This document shows, piece by piece, positions 35,530 through 44,052 of a DNA stretch of 64,000 nt (positions are counted from its first letter, which is position 1; each line of letters starts with the position of its first letter). Location: assembly GCA_050953805.1 (NCBI GenBank), contig JBMNNE010000002.1, positions 372,001 through 436,000 of the forward strand, given 5' to 3'. The position numbers and the translations under genes were made by a program. Source of the stretch: DUQW01 sp050953805 (GTDB taxonomy: Bacteria; Bacillota_I; Bacilli_A; Acholeplasmatales; Acholeplasmataceae). The notes beneath the pieces were generated by a model. That model saw nothing but the letters and a program-made list of their open reading frames with translations, was not told the DNA's origin and did no database searches.

Positions 35530-35576
35530 GCTTTAACCTCTTTCTAATTTATATCTTCAATATCATTGTAACATAA

Positions 35577-35607
35577 GATTATTCGTTTACTTATGTAAAC
35601 GATAATC
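35577..35607. promoter_or_regulatory. long dyad operator upstream of ABC-FtsX paralogue 2
   Basis: GATTAT-T-CGTTTAC ttat GTAAACG-ATAATC: 13 paired positions per arm with a single unpaired T, the inner CGTTTAC/GTAAACG being perfect. On the - strand it lies just upstream of an extended -10 (TGTTACAAT), covering the -35 area. No T-run follows on either strand, so it is an operator rather than a terminator. Confidence 0.65.
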
Positions 35608-35618
35608 AAAAAAAATTA

Positions 35619-35649
35619 TATAAAAAAGGTCACAAATTTTGTGACCTTT
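35619..35649 (-). terminator. terminator after ABC-FtsX paralogue 3
   Basis: AAAGGTCAC (35625-35633) / GTGACCTTT (35641-35649); read on the - strand it ends in a run of T. It ends the transcript of the upstream paralogue. Confidence 0.88.
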
Positions 35650-35679
35650 GATTATAAATTTTCAAAAAAGTATTAAAAA

Positions 35680-37890
35680 TTATTCAACTCTTAAAGCTTC
35701 AACTGGATCTTTGTTAGCTGCCATTCTCGAAGGAATTAAACCAGCAATAAAGGCTAAGAAAACACTAATTGCAATCAGTAAGAGCGCATGCAAAGGATTA
35801 ACCTTGGCAATATTGTAAACCCCAGCATAATGATCTAAAATCCAATTTAGTGGAAAAGTTAAGGCTAATGTTGCGCCGATTCCAAAGAGACCAGAAAGTA
35901 AACCAATAATGATGTTTTCACTATTAAAGGTTCTTGAAACGTCTTTTTTACGAGCACCTAAGGCACGCATTAAACCGATTTCCTTAGTTCGTTCAATAAC
36001 TGAAGTGTAAGTAATAATTGCAATCATAAGTGAAGAAACGACTAAACTAATTGAAGTAAAGGCAATTAGTCCAATTGATACCGCATCAATTACGGTTTGT
36101 GAGATAGTCGAGAAAACAGCCGAGTCGTCAGAAAATTCTACAATGTTAGGATCTCCTTCTGGGAAATTTTTATTATAAGCTTCTAAATATTCTTTAATTT
36201 CCGCTTTTGCATCAAAGTTAACCGGATAAATATTAATATAGTCAACAGAAGAAACTGCTTCTGGATAATTATTGTAAATATATTCAACTAAATTTTGATC
36301 GAATCCAATTCCATTATTGAATAAAGTAAAACTATTTATTTCTTTAACGCGAACAATTCCTGATATTCTTAGTTTAATAGCATCATCTTTAACAAATGGA
36401 GAAGGAACACCTGTTCCTGGGATTAAATATAGTTCTCGTCCGATAAATTCAGAAAACGGAATTCTTTGTTTGTTTTCGACATTAAGCCCTAATAAATTCA
36501 AAACACCTAAATTAATTCGGTTATAGTGGTCAACCGTTAAAACTATCTCAAAAGTTTTATCGGCCGGATTAGCGACGTTTTCAGGTTTTTCTCCCCCGAT
36601 TACATTATATACACTATCAAAAATAGTTCCACTAGGTAGAAGAGTTGAACGTTTAGTTAATTGTTCAACAGGATCAAGATTGCCACCAACATCACGGTAG
36701 AATGTTCGATAAGTACCAGGTGAACCGTCCACTTCAGCTAGAATAGTATATTTCATTTTTGGCTTTATTGCTAATCCCGAGAATTTATCTTCATTTTTTT
36801 CATAATAATCTAAAACGTAATTTACATACTCTTCGGTAATAATATTTGGCCTCATGACTAGAGCTCGTATATTACTGTCAAAAGCAATAACTTCTTGTTC
36901 GTCTGGGAAACGTTTTAAATTTTGAGTTCCTAATTCTCTTAATTTTTCTAAATTAATGGTACTACTAGAGATATTAATTGGATAATTACCAAGCGTTTCC
37001 GATTCAAATTTATCGATTTCCGCACTTAGACCAGATGATAGAGCTAAGATTAGGGCGATTCCTATAATCCCAATCGAAGAAGCGATTGCGGTCAACAGCA
37101 CTCTACCGATTTTAGTTCTCAAATTCTTTAGTGCTGAAATAAATGAAGTTGTAAATGACATTGCAGTTTTCTTCAAAACTAATTCTTTAGATATTTCATC
37201 AGAATCCGAAGAATGATAAGGATTAGAGTCATAGATGATTTTTCCATCATCTAATTTTACAATTCTGGTTGCATATTGTTCGGCTAATTCTACGTCATGA
37301 GTCACCATAATTACAAGTTTGTTTTTAGATACTTCACTAATTAATTGCATGATTTGATGAGAAGTAGTTGAATCAACTGAACCTGTTGGTTCATCAGCTA
37401 AAATGATATCAGGGTTATTTGCAAGTGCTCTAGCAATAGCAATTCTTTGGCTTTGACCAACCGATAATTGATTAGGCCTTTTATTTAAATGTTCAATTAA
37501 GCCGACTTTTTCTAAAAGTTCTAAAGCCCTTTGTCTTCTTTCTTTTACACCAACCCCGCTTAAGGTCATTCCCATTTCTACGTTTTCAACAATACTTAAG
37601 TGGGGAATTAAATTATGGGTTTGAAAGATAAAACCAAGCGAGTTGTTACGATATCTATCTAGTTCAATATTTTTAAACTGAGTTAATGAATTGCCATGTA
37701 AACTAATTTCACCCGAATCAGGACGGTCTAATGCTCCTAAAATATTTAATAAGGTAGTTTTACCGCATCCAGAAGGACCTAATATGGCAACAAACTCAGT
37801 TTCTCTAAATTCAATTGATAGATCATCTACAGCTTTGGTAACGAAGTCACCAATCGTGTAAGTCTTTCTTAAATTTTGGACTTTTAACAT
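35680..37890 (-). CDS. ABC transporter ATPase-FtsX fusion, paralogue 3 (MacB-like)
   Basis: 736-residue member of the tandem trio, same architecture: ATPase 1-225 (Walker A 'GPSGCGKTT', 'LSVGQSQRIAIARAL', 'IILADEPTGSVDS'), membrane helix ('IASSIGIIGIALILALSSG'), ~320-residue external domain, and FtsX C terminus with 'ERTKEIGLMRALGARKKDV'. ATG start. It has its own terminator, and its 5' untranslated region ('GATATTAAGATATAAA' before the start) closely matches that of paralogue 2 ('GATATTGAAGATATAAA'), so the duplication included promoter DNA. Substrate not predictable. Confidence 0.9.
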   Translation of the reverse strand: MLKVQNLRKTYTIGDFVTKAVDDLSIEFRETEFVAILGPSGCGKTTLLNILGALDRPDSGEISLHGNSLTQFKNIELDRYRNNSLGFIFQTHNLIPHLSIVENVEMGMTLSGVGVKERRQRALELLEKVGLIEHLNKRPNQLSVGQSQRIAIARALANNPDIILADEPTGSVDSTTSHQIMQLISEVSKNKLVIMVTHDVELAEQYATRIVKLDDGKIIYDSNPYHSSDSDEISKELVLKKTAMSFTTSFISALKNLRTKIGRVLLTAIASSIGIIGIALILALSSGLSAEIDKFESETLGNYPINISSSTINLEKLRELGTQNLKRFPDEQEVIAFDSNIRALVMRPNIITEEYVNYVLDYYEKNEDKFSGLAIKPKMKYTILAEVDGSPGTYRTFYRDVGGNLDPVEQLTKRSTLLPSGTIFDSVYNVIGGEKPENVANPADKTFEIVLTVDHYNRINLGVLNLLGLNVENKQRIPFSEFIGRELYLIPGTGVPSPFVKDDAIKLRISGIVRVKEINSFTLFNNGIGFDQNLVEYIYNNYPEAVSSVDYINIYPVNFDAKAEIKEYLEAYNKNFPEGDPNIVEFSDDSAVFSTISQTVIDAVSIGLIAFTSISLVVSSLMIAIITYTSVIERTKEIGLMRALGARKKDVSRTFNSENIIIGLLSGLFGIGATLALTFPLNWILDHYAGVYNIAKVNPLHALLLIAISVFLAFIAGLIPSRMAANKDPVEALRVE

Positions 37891-37984
37891 AGTTTAGCCT
37901 CTTTTCTTTTATATCTTAATATCATTTTACCATAATATAAAACAGTTTATGGCGGATATTACTAATATTTTTTCAAAAAAATCA

Positions 37985-38012
37985 AATAAAAAGCACCACC
38001 GCGGGTGCTTGT
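37985..38012 (-). terminator. terminator after the 38101 lipoprotein
   Basis: AAGCACC/GGTGCTT stem (37991-37997, 38004-38010), GC-rich loop, followed on the - strand by TTTTTATTT. Confidence 0.8.
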
Positions 38013-38100
38013 AATAATTAAAGTAAACAAATTATTAAAATAAAAATATGAATGAAAAAGGCACTATAAAGCAAAAAAAATTTAAATGCTGATCTAAGAA

Positions 38101-39048
38101 TTAAAACGGAATATTAGGTAAAAGTCCGCTTAAACCACCAAGTAGAGTTTGTAAGTCGTCTGTGGTAATTTCGACATAATCAGCAAATTCAGTAAAATCA
38201 ATTTTTTCTGCCTTAGCTTTTAAATTTAGATTAAATGATGCTTCTATATCAACACTAGACGACATAGAAACGCCAAAAACGGTTTCTTCACTGGTGCCTT
38301 TTACTTTCGCTTCTAGATTAAATTCTTCAAGTTGTTTACCAAAAGTAACACCTAATTTTACTACGCTATCATCAGATAAGACAAAACCTTCTAAAAGTGT
38401 AAGAAAATCAACTGGAATTTGTGGCATTTCTAAAGTATCTAATTTACTTAACTCTTCAGTTAAGTTATATTCTCTAACAAATTCAAATTTTCGACCCACT
38501 TTAAACATTTTGAAGTTATCAGAATCTAAAACTAAACCTTGAGTTAAATCTAACTCGTCAATACCTTTATTAACACCATCAGATATCATATTAGCGCTAA
38601 ATTGATGTTTAATTTTGTTTTTGATAGTGGTGCTAGTCTTACCGTCGCTTTGGGTAATATCAAGATAAACAAATTTGTTGTCAATATAAATATTTCCTTT
38701 AGCATTACCAGAAGTAGTCATGCCTAATTTTACCATTTCGGTTGTATAATTTAATTCTAGACTGATATGTCCTATAATATTATCAACATCTAAAAAACCT
38801 TTGATATTTCCAACAACTGTGTTTTTAGTTTCATTAGTTTCACCTTGAAATTCAACTGTTTGCGTAAATGTCACATCAATTGGTGCCTCAAAACTAATAA
38901 CACTTACATCTTCGGTGTTATTGCGCGCTTTATTAACCATTGTAGAAGCATCAGCTAACTTTATTTCTTCCATCTCTTTCTTTTCGTCACAAGAGGCGAC
39001 TAACGGTAAAAAGATGAGTATTAATAGTAAAGATAAAAATTTTTTCAT
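38101..39048 (-). CDS. predicted lipoprotein, function unknown
   Basis: Not recognised. Export signal with lipobox 'VASC' (lipidated C20) followed by a 295-residue acidic, beta-rich domain without cysteines. The pattern of alternating hydrophobic/polar strands ('VTFTQTVEFQGETNETKN', 'KGNIYIDNKFVYLDITQS') resembles LolA/LppX-like lipid-binding lipoproteins (DUF6612-type) common in Firmicutes, but that is only a resemblance. A consensus promoter lies at 39072-39100 and a terminator follows, so it is a single-gene unit. It may work with the envelope ABC-FtsX proteins encoded next to it, which is inference from position. Confidence 0.85.
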   Translation of the reverse strand: MKKFLSLLLILIFLPLVASCDEKKEMEEIKLADASTMVNKARNNTEDVSVISFEAPIDVTFTQTVEFQGETNETKNTVVGNIKGFLDVDNIIGHISLELNYTTEMVKLGMTTSGNAKGNIYIDNKFVYLDITQSDGKTSTTIKNKIKHQFSANMISDGVNKGIDELDLTQGLVLDSDNFKMFKVGRKFEFVREYNLTEELSKLDTLEMPQIPVDFLTLLEGFVLSDDSVVKLGVTFGKQLEEFNLEAKVKGTSEETVFGVSMSSSVDIEASFNLNLKAKAEKIDFTEFADYVEITTDDLQTLLGGLSGLLPNIPF

Positions 39049-39071
39049 ATTACTCCTCCTAAATTAATATA

Positions 39072-39100
39072 ATTATATATCATTGTTTTAATCTTGTCAA
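39072..39100 (-). promoter_or_regulatory. consensus promoter of the 38101 lipoprotein
   Basis: On the - strand TTGACA, 17-bp spacer, TATAAT: a full consensus sigma-A promoter, predicting strong constitutive expression. Confidence 0.88.
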
Positions 39101-39427
39101 AGCAATAAAGTCATTTTAAAGATCAATTTCATGAAACGAAGTCTTAATCTTTAATCAGGGTTGTTCCTATTTTATGTTACATTAAACATTAAAACTAAGA
39201 ATGTTAAAAGAATTTTGACGATTAAAGTAAGATAAGTTTTGATATATTTTTTCAACCTTCAAGTTACTGTATAACAAGCTATAACGGCTTTAACAAGCGA
39301 TTTTCTATATAATAACGGGAAAACTTATGTATTGCAAATAAATCTATCAATCCTAGTGACCAGTTTGAAAGACATAGCATTTTATTTATTAATTATAACA
39401 AATTAATAATAATTTAAGTGATTTCAT
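39101..39427. other. AT-rich intergenic stretch without a gene
   Basis: The 469-bp gap between the divergent lipoprotein and rplM genes holds the two promoters listed separately. In the remaining part I see no open frame with a ribosome-binding site, no tRNA and no convincing hairpin; short repeats of TATAAC/TTTAACAAGC occur around 39270-39300. Confidence 0.5.
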
Positions 39428-39456
39428 TTGACTAATAAAAAAGATTGTAGTATTAT
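39428..39456 (+). promoter_or_regulatory. rplM-rpsI promoter
   Basis: TTGACT, 17-bp spacer, TATTAT; transcription should start near 39463. The same two hexamers and spacing occur at the rpoB promoter. Confidence 0.85.
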
Positions 39457-39462
39457 ATGATT

Positions 39463-39517
39463 CGGTACGTTTTATCCACTTAGCCCTTTATTATAATAAA
39501 GGAATAGGAGAAGTTTT
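39463..39517 (+). promoter_or_regulatory. rplM leader, candidate L13 autoregulatory RNA
   Basis: Short leader with 'TTATCCACTTAGCCC' followed by an inverted repeat CCTTTATTA/TAATAAAGG just before the ribosome-binding site. Position and the TTAGCCC element suggest the Firmicutes L13 leader, but I cannot confirm it against a model. Confidence 0.35.
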
Positions 39518-39946
39518 ATGAAAACATTTCAAGCAACAAAAGAAAGTATTGAAAGAAAATGGTATGTAGTTGACGCTGAAGGTAAAACTTTAGGTCGTTT
39601 AGCTACAGAGGTGGCATCAGTTTTACGTGGTAAACATAAACCAATTTACACTCCTCATGTAGATTGTGGTGATTATGTTATCGTCGTAAATGCCGAGAAA
39701 ATTGTCTTAACTGGTAAGAAATGGACTGATAAGATTTATTATCGTCACAGTGCTTACACAGGCGGGTTAAAAGCGACAAGCGCTGAAGATGTTATGGAAA
39801 AACATCCAACTAGAATGGTTGAATTAGCTGTTAAAGGGATGTTGCCAAAAACAAAATTAGGTGCTGATATGTATCGCAAACTTTTTGTTTATGCTGGTCC
39901 AGAACATAAACATCAAGCTCAAAAACCAGAAAAGTTGGAGGTATAA
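39518..39946 (+). CDS. rplM: 50S ribosomal protein L13
   Basis: Early-assembly 23S rRNA-binding protein. 142 residues, with 'WYVVDAEGKTLGRLATEVA', 'LRGKHKPIYTPHVDCGDYV', 'RHSAYTGGLK' and 'AVKGMLPKTKLG', all family blocks in order. First gene of the rplM-rpsI operon, with a ribosome-binding site AGGAGAAG and a strong promoter. Ordinary. Confidence 0.98.
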   Translation: MKTFQATKESIERKWYVVDAEGKTLGRLATEVASVLRGKHKPIYTPHVDCGDYVIVVNAEKIVLTGKKWTDKIYYRHSAYTGGLKATSAEDVMEKHPTRMVELAVKGMLPKTKLGADMYRKLFVYAGPEHKHQAQKPEKLEV

Positions 39947-39949
39947 TGT

Positions 39950-40342
39950 ATGAGTAAAGTTCAATATTTTGGTACGGGCCGAAGAAAAAGTTCGGTTGCT
40001 AGAGTTATTTTAACTAATGGCTCTGGTAAATTTATCGTTAATGATCGTGAATTTGAAGAATATATTCCATCTGCAGCTACTCGTCTAGACGTTTTGCAAC
40101 CACTTGAACTAACTGAATCGGTTGGGAAATTTGACATTAGTGTTAATGTTCATGGTGGCGGAATTACCGGTCAAGCCGGAGCAATTCGTTTAGGTATTAC
40201 TAGAGCTTTATTAGAAATTGACCCAGAATTAAGAAAAGTCTTAAAGCCAGCGGGAATGATTACTCGCGATCCTCGCAAGAAAGAACGTAAAAAATACGGA
40301 CTTAGAAAAGCGAGACGTGCACCTCAATTTTCGAAGAGATAA
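39950..40342 (+). CDS. rpsI: 30S ribosomal protein S9
   Basis: Small-subunit protein whose C-terminal tail reaches the P-site tRNA. 130 residues with 'GTGRRKSSVARV', 'GGGITGQAGAIRLGITRAL' and the basic C terminus 'KYGLRKARRAPQFSKR' ending in the universal lysine-arginine. It follows rplM after 3 bp and is closed by a terminator. Confidence 0.98.
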   Translation: MSKVQYFGTGRRKSSVARVILTNGSGKFIVNDREFEEYIPSAATRLDVLQPLELTESVGKFDISVNVHGGGITGQAGAIRLGITRALLEIDPELRKVLKPAGMITRDPRKKERKKYGLRKARRAPQFSKR

Positions 40343-40352
40343 TTTGTTTTCT

Positions 40353-40376
40353 AAAGAGCCGCTATGGCTCTTTTTT
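40353..40376 (+). terminator. terminator after rpsI
   Basis: AAAGAGCC-GCTAT-GGCTCTTTTTT: 8-bp stem (AAAGAGCC/GGCTCTTT) with T-run. Confidence 0.92.
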
Positions 40377-40428
40377 GTACTCAGTGATAAATTAAAGCGA
40401 TAAATTGATTTTATCGACTCTAATCTAT

Positions 40429-40457
40429 TTGTAAAAGTATTTATATTATTATATAAT
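40429..40457 (+). promoter_or_regulatory. gltX promoter
   Basis: TTGTAA, 17-bp spacer, TATAAT. The predicted start of transcription (about 40464) leaves only a 20-base leader before the chosen gltX ATG. Confidence 0.8.
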
Positions 40458-40483
40458 ATTTAAGTATGCGAGGAGTTGAAACT

Positions 40484-41824
40484 ATGAAAGAAGTAAGAGT
40501 TAGATATGCTCCAAGTCCAACTGGAGAATTACATATAGGGAACGCAAGAACCGCCCTTTTTAATTATCTATTTGCTCGTCATCACAGCGGCAAATTTATT
40601 ATTAGAATTGAAGATACAGATGTCGCTAGAAATGTTGCCGGCGGTGTTGAATCACAATTAAAGTATTTATCATGGTTAGGAGTCGATTGGGACGAAGGCC
40701 CAGATATCGGTGGGCCATATGGGCCATATTTCCAATTACAAAGATTAGATTTGTATAAGGAATATGCTAATAAACTAATGGATATGGGATTGGCTTATCA
40801 TGATTATCGAGAAGGTAGTGAAGCTCCAGCTATTAGGATGAAGGTTCCTCAAAATGTAACTTATACTTTTAACGATATGGTTAGAGGAGAATTAAAGTTT
40901 GAATCTAGTGAAGTAGAAGATTGGATATTAATTAAAGATAACGGAATCCCAACTTATAATTTCGCAGTTGTAATTGATGATCACTTTATGAAGATTACAC
41001 ACGTTTTAAGAGGAGAAGAACATATTACTAATACCCCTAAACAAATTATGTTGTATCAAGCATTTGGTTGGGATGTTCCTACCTTCGGTCATATGACAAT
41101 TATTGTTAATGAGGAAAAGAAAAAACTATCAAAACGAGATGTAACGGTTATGCAGTTTTTATCACAGTATGCCAATTTAGGATATTTGCCAGAGGCAATG
41201 TTAAATTTTATTACTTTATTAGGATGGTCTCCGGGTGGGGAAGAAGAAATTTTATCAAAAGAAGAAATTATTGAATTATTTGATGAAACGAGACTTTCAA
41301 AAGCCCCAGCAATGTTTGATAAAAATAAATTAACTTACATTAATTCGCGCCATATTAAAAATATGAGTTCAGAAGCGTTCATGGAACTATGTCGACCCTT
41401 TTTAGTTGAAGCTAAAGTTGTAATTAAAAATGAAGAATGGTTAAAAGACTTAACCGACTTATTCCATGATCGTGTTAGTTATGGTGCTGAAATTGTTAAA
41501 TTATATGAGGAATTCTTTAACAAACCATTTGAACTAGGAGCAGAAGAGTTGACGCTCTTAAAAGAAACCAATTCTAAACAATTAATTGAAGTATTTTTAG
41601 ATGAAATTAAACATGTTGAATTTACACCAGAAACAATTAAAGAATTAATTAAAAAAGTTGGGAAAGACTTGGGCATTAAAGGTAGAAATCTATTCATGCC
41701 AATTCGAATTGCTACAACGGCTCAAATGCACGGTCCAAGTCTAGAACACGCAATTTATTTATTAGAAAGACCTAAAATTATTTTAAGATTAGAAAAAACA
41801 TTAGGTCAGTTAGAGGAGAAATAA
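40484..41824 (+). CDS. gltX: glutamyl-tRNA synthetase, shortened
   Basis: Charges tRNA-Glu (in this kind of bacterium often also tRNA-Gln). The ATG at 40484 is chosen because GAGGAG lies eight bases upstream; an in-frame ATG at 40466 would sit before that site and nearly at the transcription start. Motifs: 'PSPTGELHIGN' (10-20) and 'KLSKRD'. At 446 residues it is shorter than usual: after 'MGLAYHDY' (101-108) the chain jumps to 'APAIRMKVP', skipping about 30 residues that in most bacterial GluRS hold the 'CFCT-EEL ... R-Y-G-C-R' zinc-binding segment. The rest of the catalytic and anticodon domains is complete. Not preceded by a T-box. Confidence 0.95.
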   Translation: MKEVRVRYAPSPTGELHIGNARTALFNYLFARHHSGKFIIRIEDTDVARNVAGGVESQLKYLSWLGVDWDEGPDIGGPYGPYFQLQRLDLYKEYANKLMDMGLAYHDYREGSEAPAIRMKVPQNVTYTFNDMVRGELKFESSEVEDWILIKDNGIPTYNFAVVIDDHFMKITHVLRGEEHITNTPKQIMLYQAFGWDVPTFGHMTIIVNEEKKKLSKRDVTVMQFLSQYANLGYLPEAMLNFITLLGWSPGGEEEILSKEEIIELFDETRLSKAPAMFDKNKLTYINSRHIKNMSSEAFMELCRPFLVEAKVVIKNEEWLKDLTDLFHDRVSYGAEIVKLYEEFFNKPFELGAEELTLLKETNSKQLIEVFLDEIKHVEFTPETIKELIKKVGKDLGIKGRNLFMPIRIATTAQMHGPSLEHAIYLLERPKIILRLEKTLGQLEEK

Positions 41825-41825
41825 G

Positions 41826-43853
41826 ATGAAAAATAAAATTATATACTTAATATTTTCTATTTTAGTAGTATTTAGTTTGGCTTCTTGTAATAAAACGGGA
41901 GAAGATTATGGCATTAAACTTGTGGAATTAGACACCATAGTTAGATGGGAAAATATTGATTTTACGTTTAATATCACTGGTGAAACTGAAGAAAATAAAA
42001 TAGCTGACGGTAGTTTGAAAGCCGATCTTTATTTAAACGGCGAGAAATTTAGTAATACCTCTCCAACAAAAAGAAGTGATGGTGGCTATTCAGTTATTTT
42101 TACTAGTTTAGCCGTTGATACTGAATATGAATTAGTTATTACCGCTAGTATTAACCAACGAAAAGTTGAGTTATTACGTAAAACAATTAAAACTTTACTT
42201 GTGGGCGGAAAAGAAGAAGATCCAATTTTAATTAGTACTGTGGCAGATTTTGCTAATATTAGTAACCCAGACGCATATTATAAATTGGCTAATGATATCG
42301 ACTTTTTAGGAGAAGAAATTCCGGTTCCTTTTAAAACAGGATTAAAAGGTCAATTTAATGGCGATAACTTTAAACTTAAAAATTTTAAAGTTCCATATGT
42401 AAATTATAATGGTATTTTTGGAATGATGAGCCAAGGCACTGGAGTTGTTAAAAATCTAATTATCGAAGATATTTCTTATGATAACTATGAAAACATTGAA
42501 AATAGAAAATCAACTTCACTATATGTTGGATTAATTACTAGGGAACTAGGTAGTAACGCTAAAGTTGAAAATGTTACATTTAACAATATTAATGTAAATT
42601 TATATACTCAAACATACGGTGTTAGATTTTTCGGATTGGTTGCCTCTATTAATAAAGGTAAAATTGATGGAATTACTTTAAATAATGTTAATATAAACAT
42701 TAATTTTAAAGACTTATTAGAAGTTCAAATTGGTGGAGTCATTGGTAAAAACTTTTCAACCGGTAAAATTACAAAAATCAATTATGCTAGTGGAAGCTTC
42801 AATCTTTTAGTAGAGGAACATACATCATATACTCAAAGTATTTATCAAATGTTCTTTGGAGCAATTGTTGGTGAAGGCGGAGGACAAATTAGTGAAATTG
42901 TCAATCAAGCTAATGTTAATGTTAAACTAAAGGATGTTTCTGATGATCAAAAAGTTGTTGTTGTTGAAGGTGAATATGTTACTGTTAATGCTGAAAGTTT
43001 AGAAAATGGAAGTACTACCAATAAATTTGTGGTAGTTAACAAAAATGAATCAGTTAAATTGACATTTAATAATTTACATGATGAGAAAATTCATACAATT
43101 TTAATTAATGGTGTTGATCGCACAACAGAAGTTGTTGAAAAATCATTAACTTTTGATCCTAGCGACGAAGATATTTATGTTAAAGTTTTATATAAAGTAG
43201 TTGATGAAGGCAAAAAATTAACTCTAACCGGAAGTAATTATCGAATTGTCAGTGCTAAATTAGGAGAAACAGTTATTTATAATGGATTAGGATCAATTCC
43301 AAGTGAATGGGTTTACGGTACAACAATTGTTGTCAAAGGAATTGCCAGCAACGGTAAAGTTGCTACTATAAGAGTTAACGGTGTTCTTTATGAAATGAAT
43401 AATGATGTAATTGAATTTACAATTATTAAAAATAGCACCATCGATGTTCGTTCTTCTCAAATAAAAACTATCTATATTGGGGGAATAGCGGGAGCTGTTT
43501 CTACAATTGATAATGCTTTATTTATGGGTGATATTAACTTTAATCTTCAAAAAGTATTTCCATATGTTGAAGATTATCAAGTTGGTGGAATCGCAGGAAA
43601 ACTATACAGCACCGCGACTCATGTTGGAATTGTCTCTTCAAACATTAATGTTCTTAGTGACTCACCATCAAGAACTATTGTCTTAAGTAGATTAGTGGCA
43701 AATACGATTAAAAATGATGGAATTGTTGATTATATTGTCTTAAATTCTACCATTAAACTAAACGGAATTGACTATAATGATGGCCTAGAAACCGTTGATG
43801 TAATGCCGGAAGATGCCTTTACAAGCGAATTTGTTAAAGGATTATTACCATAA
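41826..43853 (+). CDS. surface lipoprotein with GLUG-type beta-helix
   Basis: Large predicted cell-surface lipoprotein (675 residues), lipidated at C21 in 'LASC'. Residues ~30-125 look like a fibronectin/Ig-like beta-sandwich. From ~135 a right-handed beta-helix with GLUG-like turns follows ('NYNGIFGMMSQGTGVVKNL', 'QIGGVIGKNFSTGKITKI', 'FGAIVGEGGGQISEI'). About residues 378-545 interrupt it with beta-repeats reminiscent of InlB-type domains, after which the helix resumes ('YIGGIAGAVSTIDNA', 'QVGGIAGKLYSTATHV'). Adhesion or polymer binding is plausible but unproven. Its ATG is 1 bp after the gltX stop, so it is co-transcribed with a tRNA synthetase, in the slot held by cysE in B. subtilis. Confidence 0.85.
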   Translation: MKNKIIYLIFSILVVFSLASCNKTGEDYGIKLVELDTIVRWENIDFTFNITGETEENKIADGSLKADLYLNGEKFSNTSPTKRSDGGYSVIFTSLAVDTEYELVITASINQRKVELLRKTIKTLLVGGKEEDPILISTVADFANISNPDAYYKLANDIDFLGEEIPVPFKTGLKGQFNGDNFKLKNFKVPYVNYNGIFGMMSQGTGVVKNLIIEDISYDNYENIENRKSTSLYVGLITRELGSNAKVENVTFNNINVNLYTQTYGVRFFGLVASINKGKIDGITLNNVNININFKDLLEVQIGGVIGKNFSTGKITKINYASGSFNLLVEEHTSYTQSIYQMFFGAIVGEGGGQISEIVNQANVNVKLKDVSDDQKVVVVEGEYVTVNAESLENGSTTNKFVVVNKNESVKLTFNNLHDEKIHTILINGVDRTTEVVEKSLTFDPSDEDIYVKVLYKVVDEGKKLTLTGSNYRIVSAKLGETVIYNGLGSIPSEWVYGTTIVVKGIASNGKVATIRVNGVLYEMNNDVIEFTIIKNSTIDVRSSQIKTIYIGGIAGAVSTIDNALFMGDINFNLQKVFPYVEDYQVGGIAGKLYSTATHVGIVSSNINVLSDSPSRTIVLSRLVANTIKNDGIVDYIVLNSTIKLNGIDYNDGLETVDVMPEDAFTSEFVKGLLP

Positions 43854-43869
43854 AGCGAAAAGTAAAATT

Positions 43870-43902
43870 AAAAAGACGAATTGTAAAAAGTTCGTCTTTT
43901 TT
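43870..43902 (+). terminator. terminator after the GLUG lipoprotein
   Basis: AAAAAGACGAA (43870-43880) / TTCGTCTTTTTT (43891-43902), 10-bp stem with T-run; separates the gltX and cysS transcripts. Confidence 0.92.
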
Positions 43903-43999
43903 ATGTTAAAAAAGAATCTCTTTTAATTTTGCTAACTTATTGAAACTCTTGAAATTGTGTAAATAAAGCGATTATATATAATTTTAACATAGTAAAAAC

Positions 44000-44028
44000 T
44001 TGTTATTTAATATCAAATAAATTATAAT
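44000..44028 (+). promoter_or_regulatory. cysS promoter
   Basis: TTGTTA, 17-bp spacer, TATAAT; no T-box structure fits in the remaining ~18-base leader. Confidence 0.82.
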
Positions 44029-44052
44029 ATAATAGATATACGGGAGAGATCT

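Noticed and set aside
35577..35607. Dyad read as a transcription terminator
   Set aside because: No T-run follows on either strand and it sits at a promoter; kept as an operator.
40380..44052. T-box leaders before gltX and cysS
   Set aside because: Predicted promoters leave leaders of only about 20 bases; no specifier or antiterminator sequence is present.
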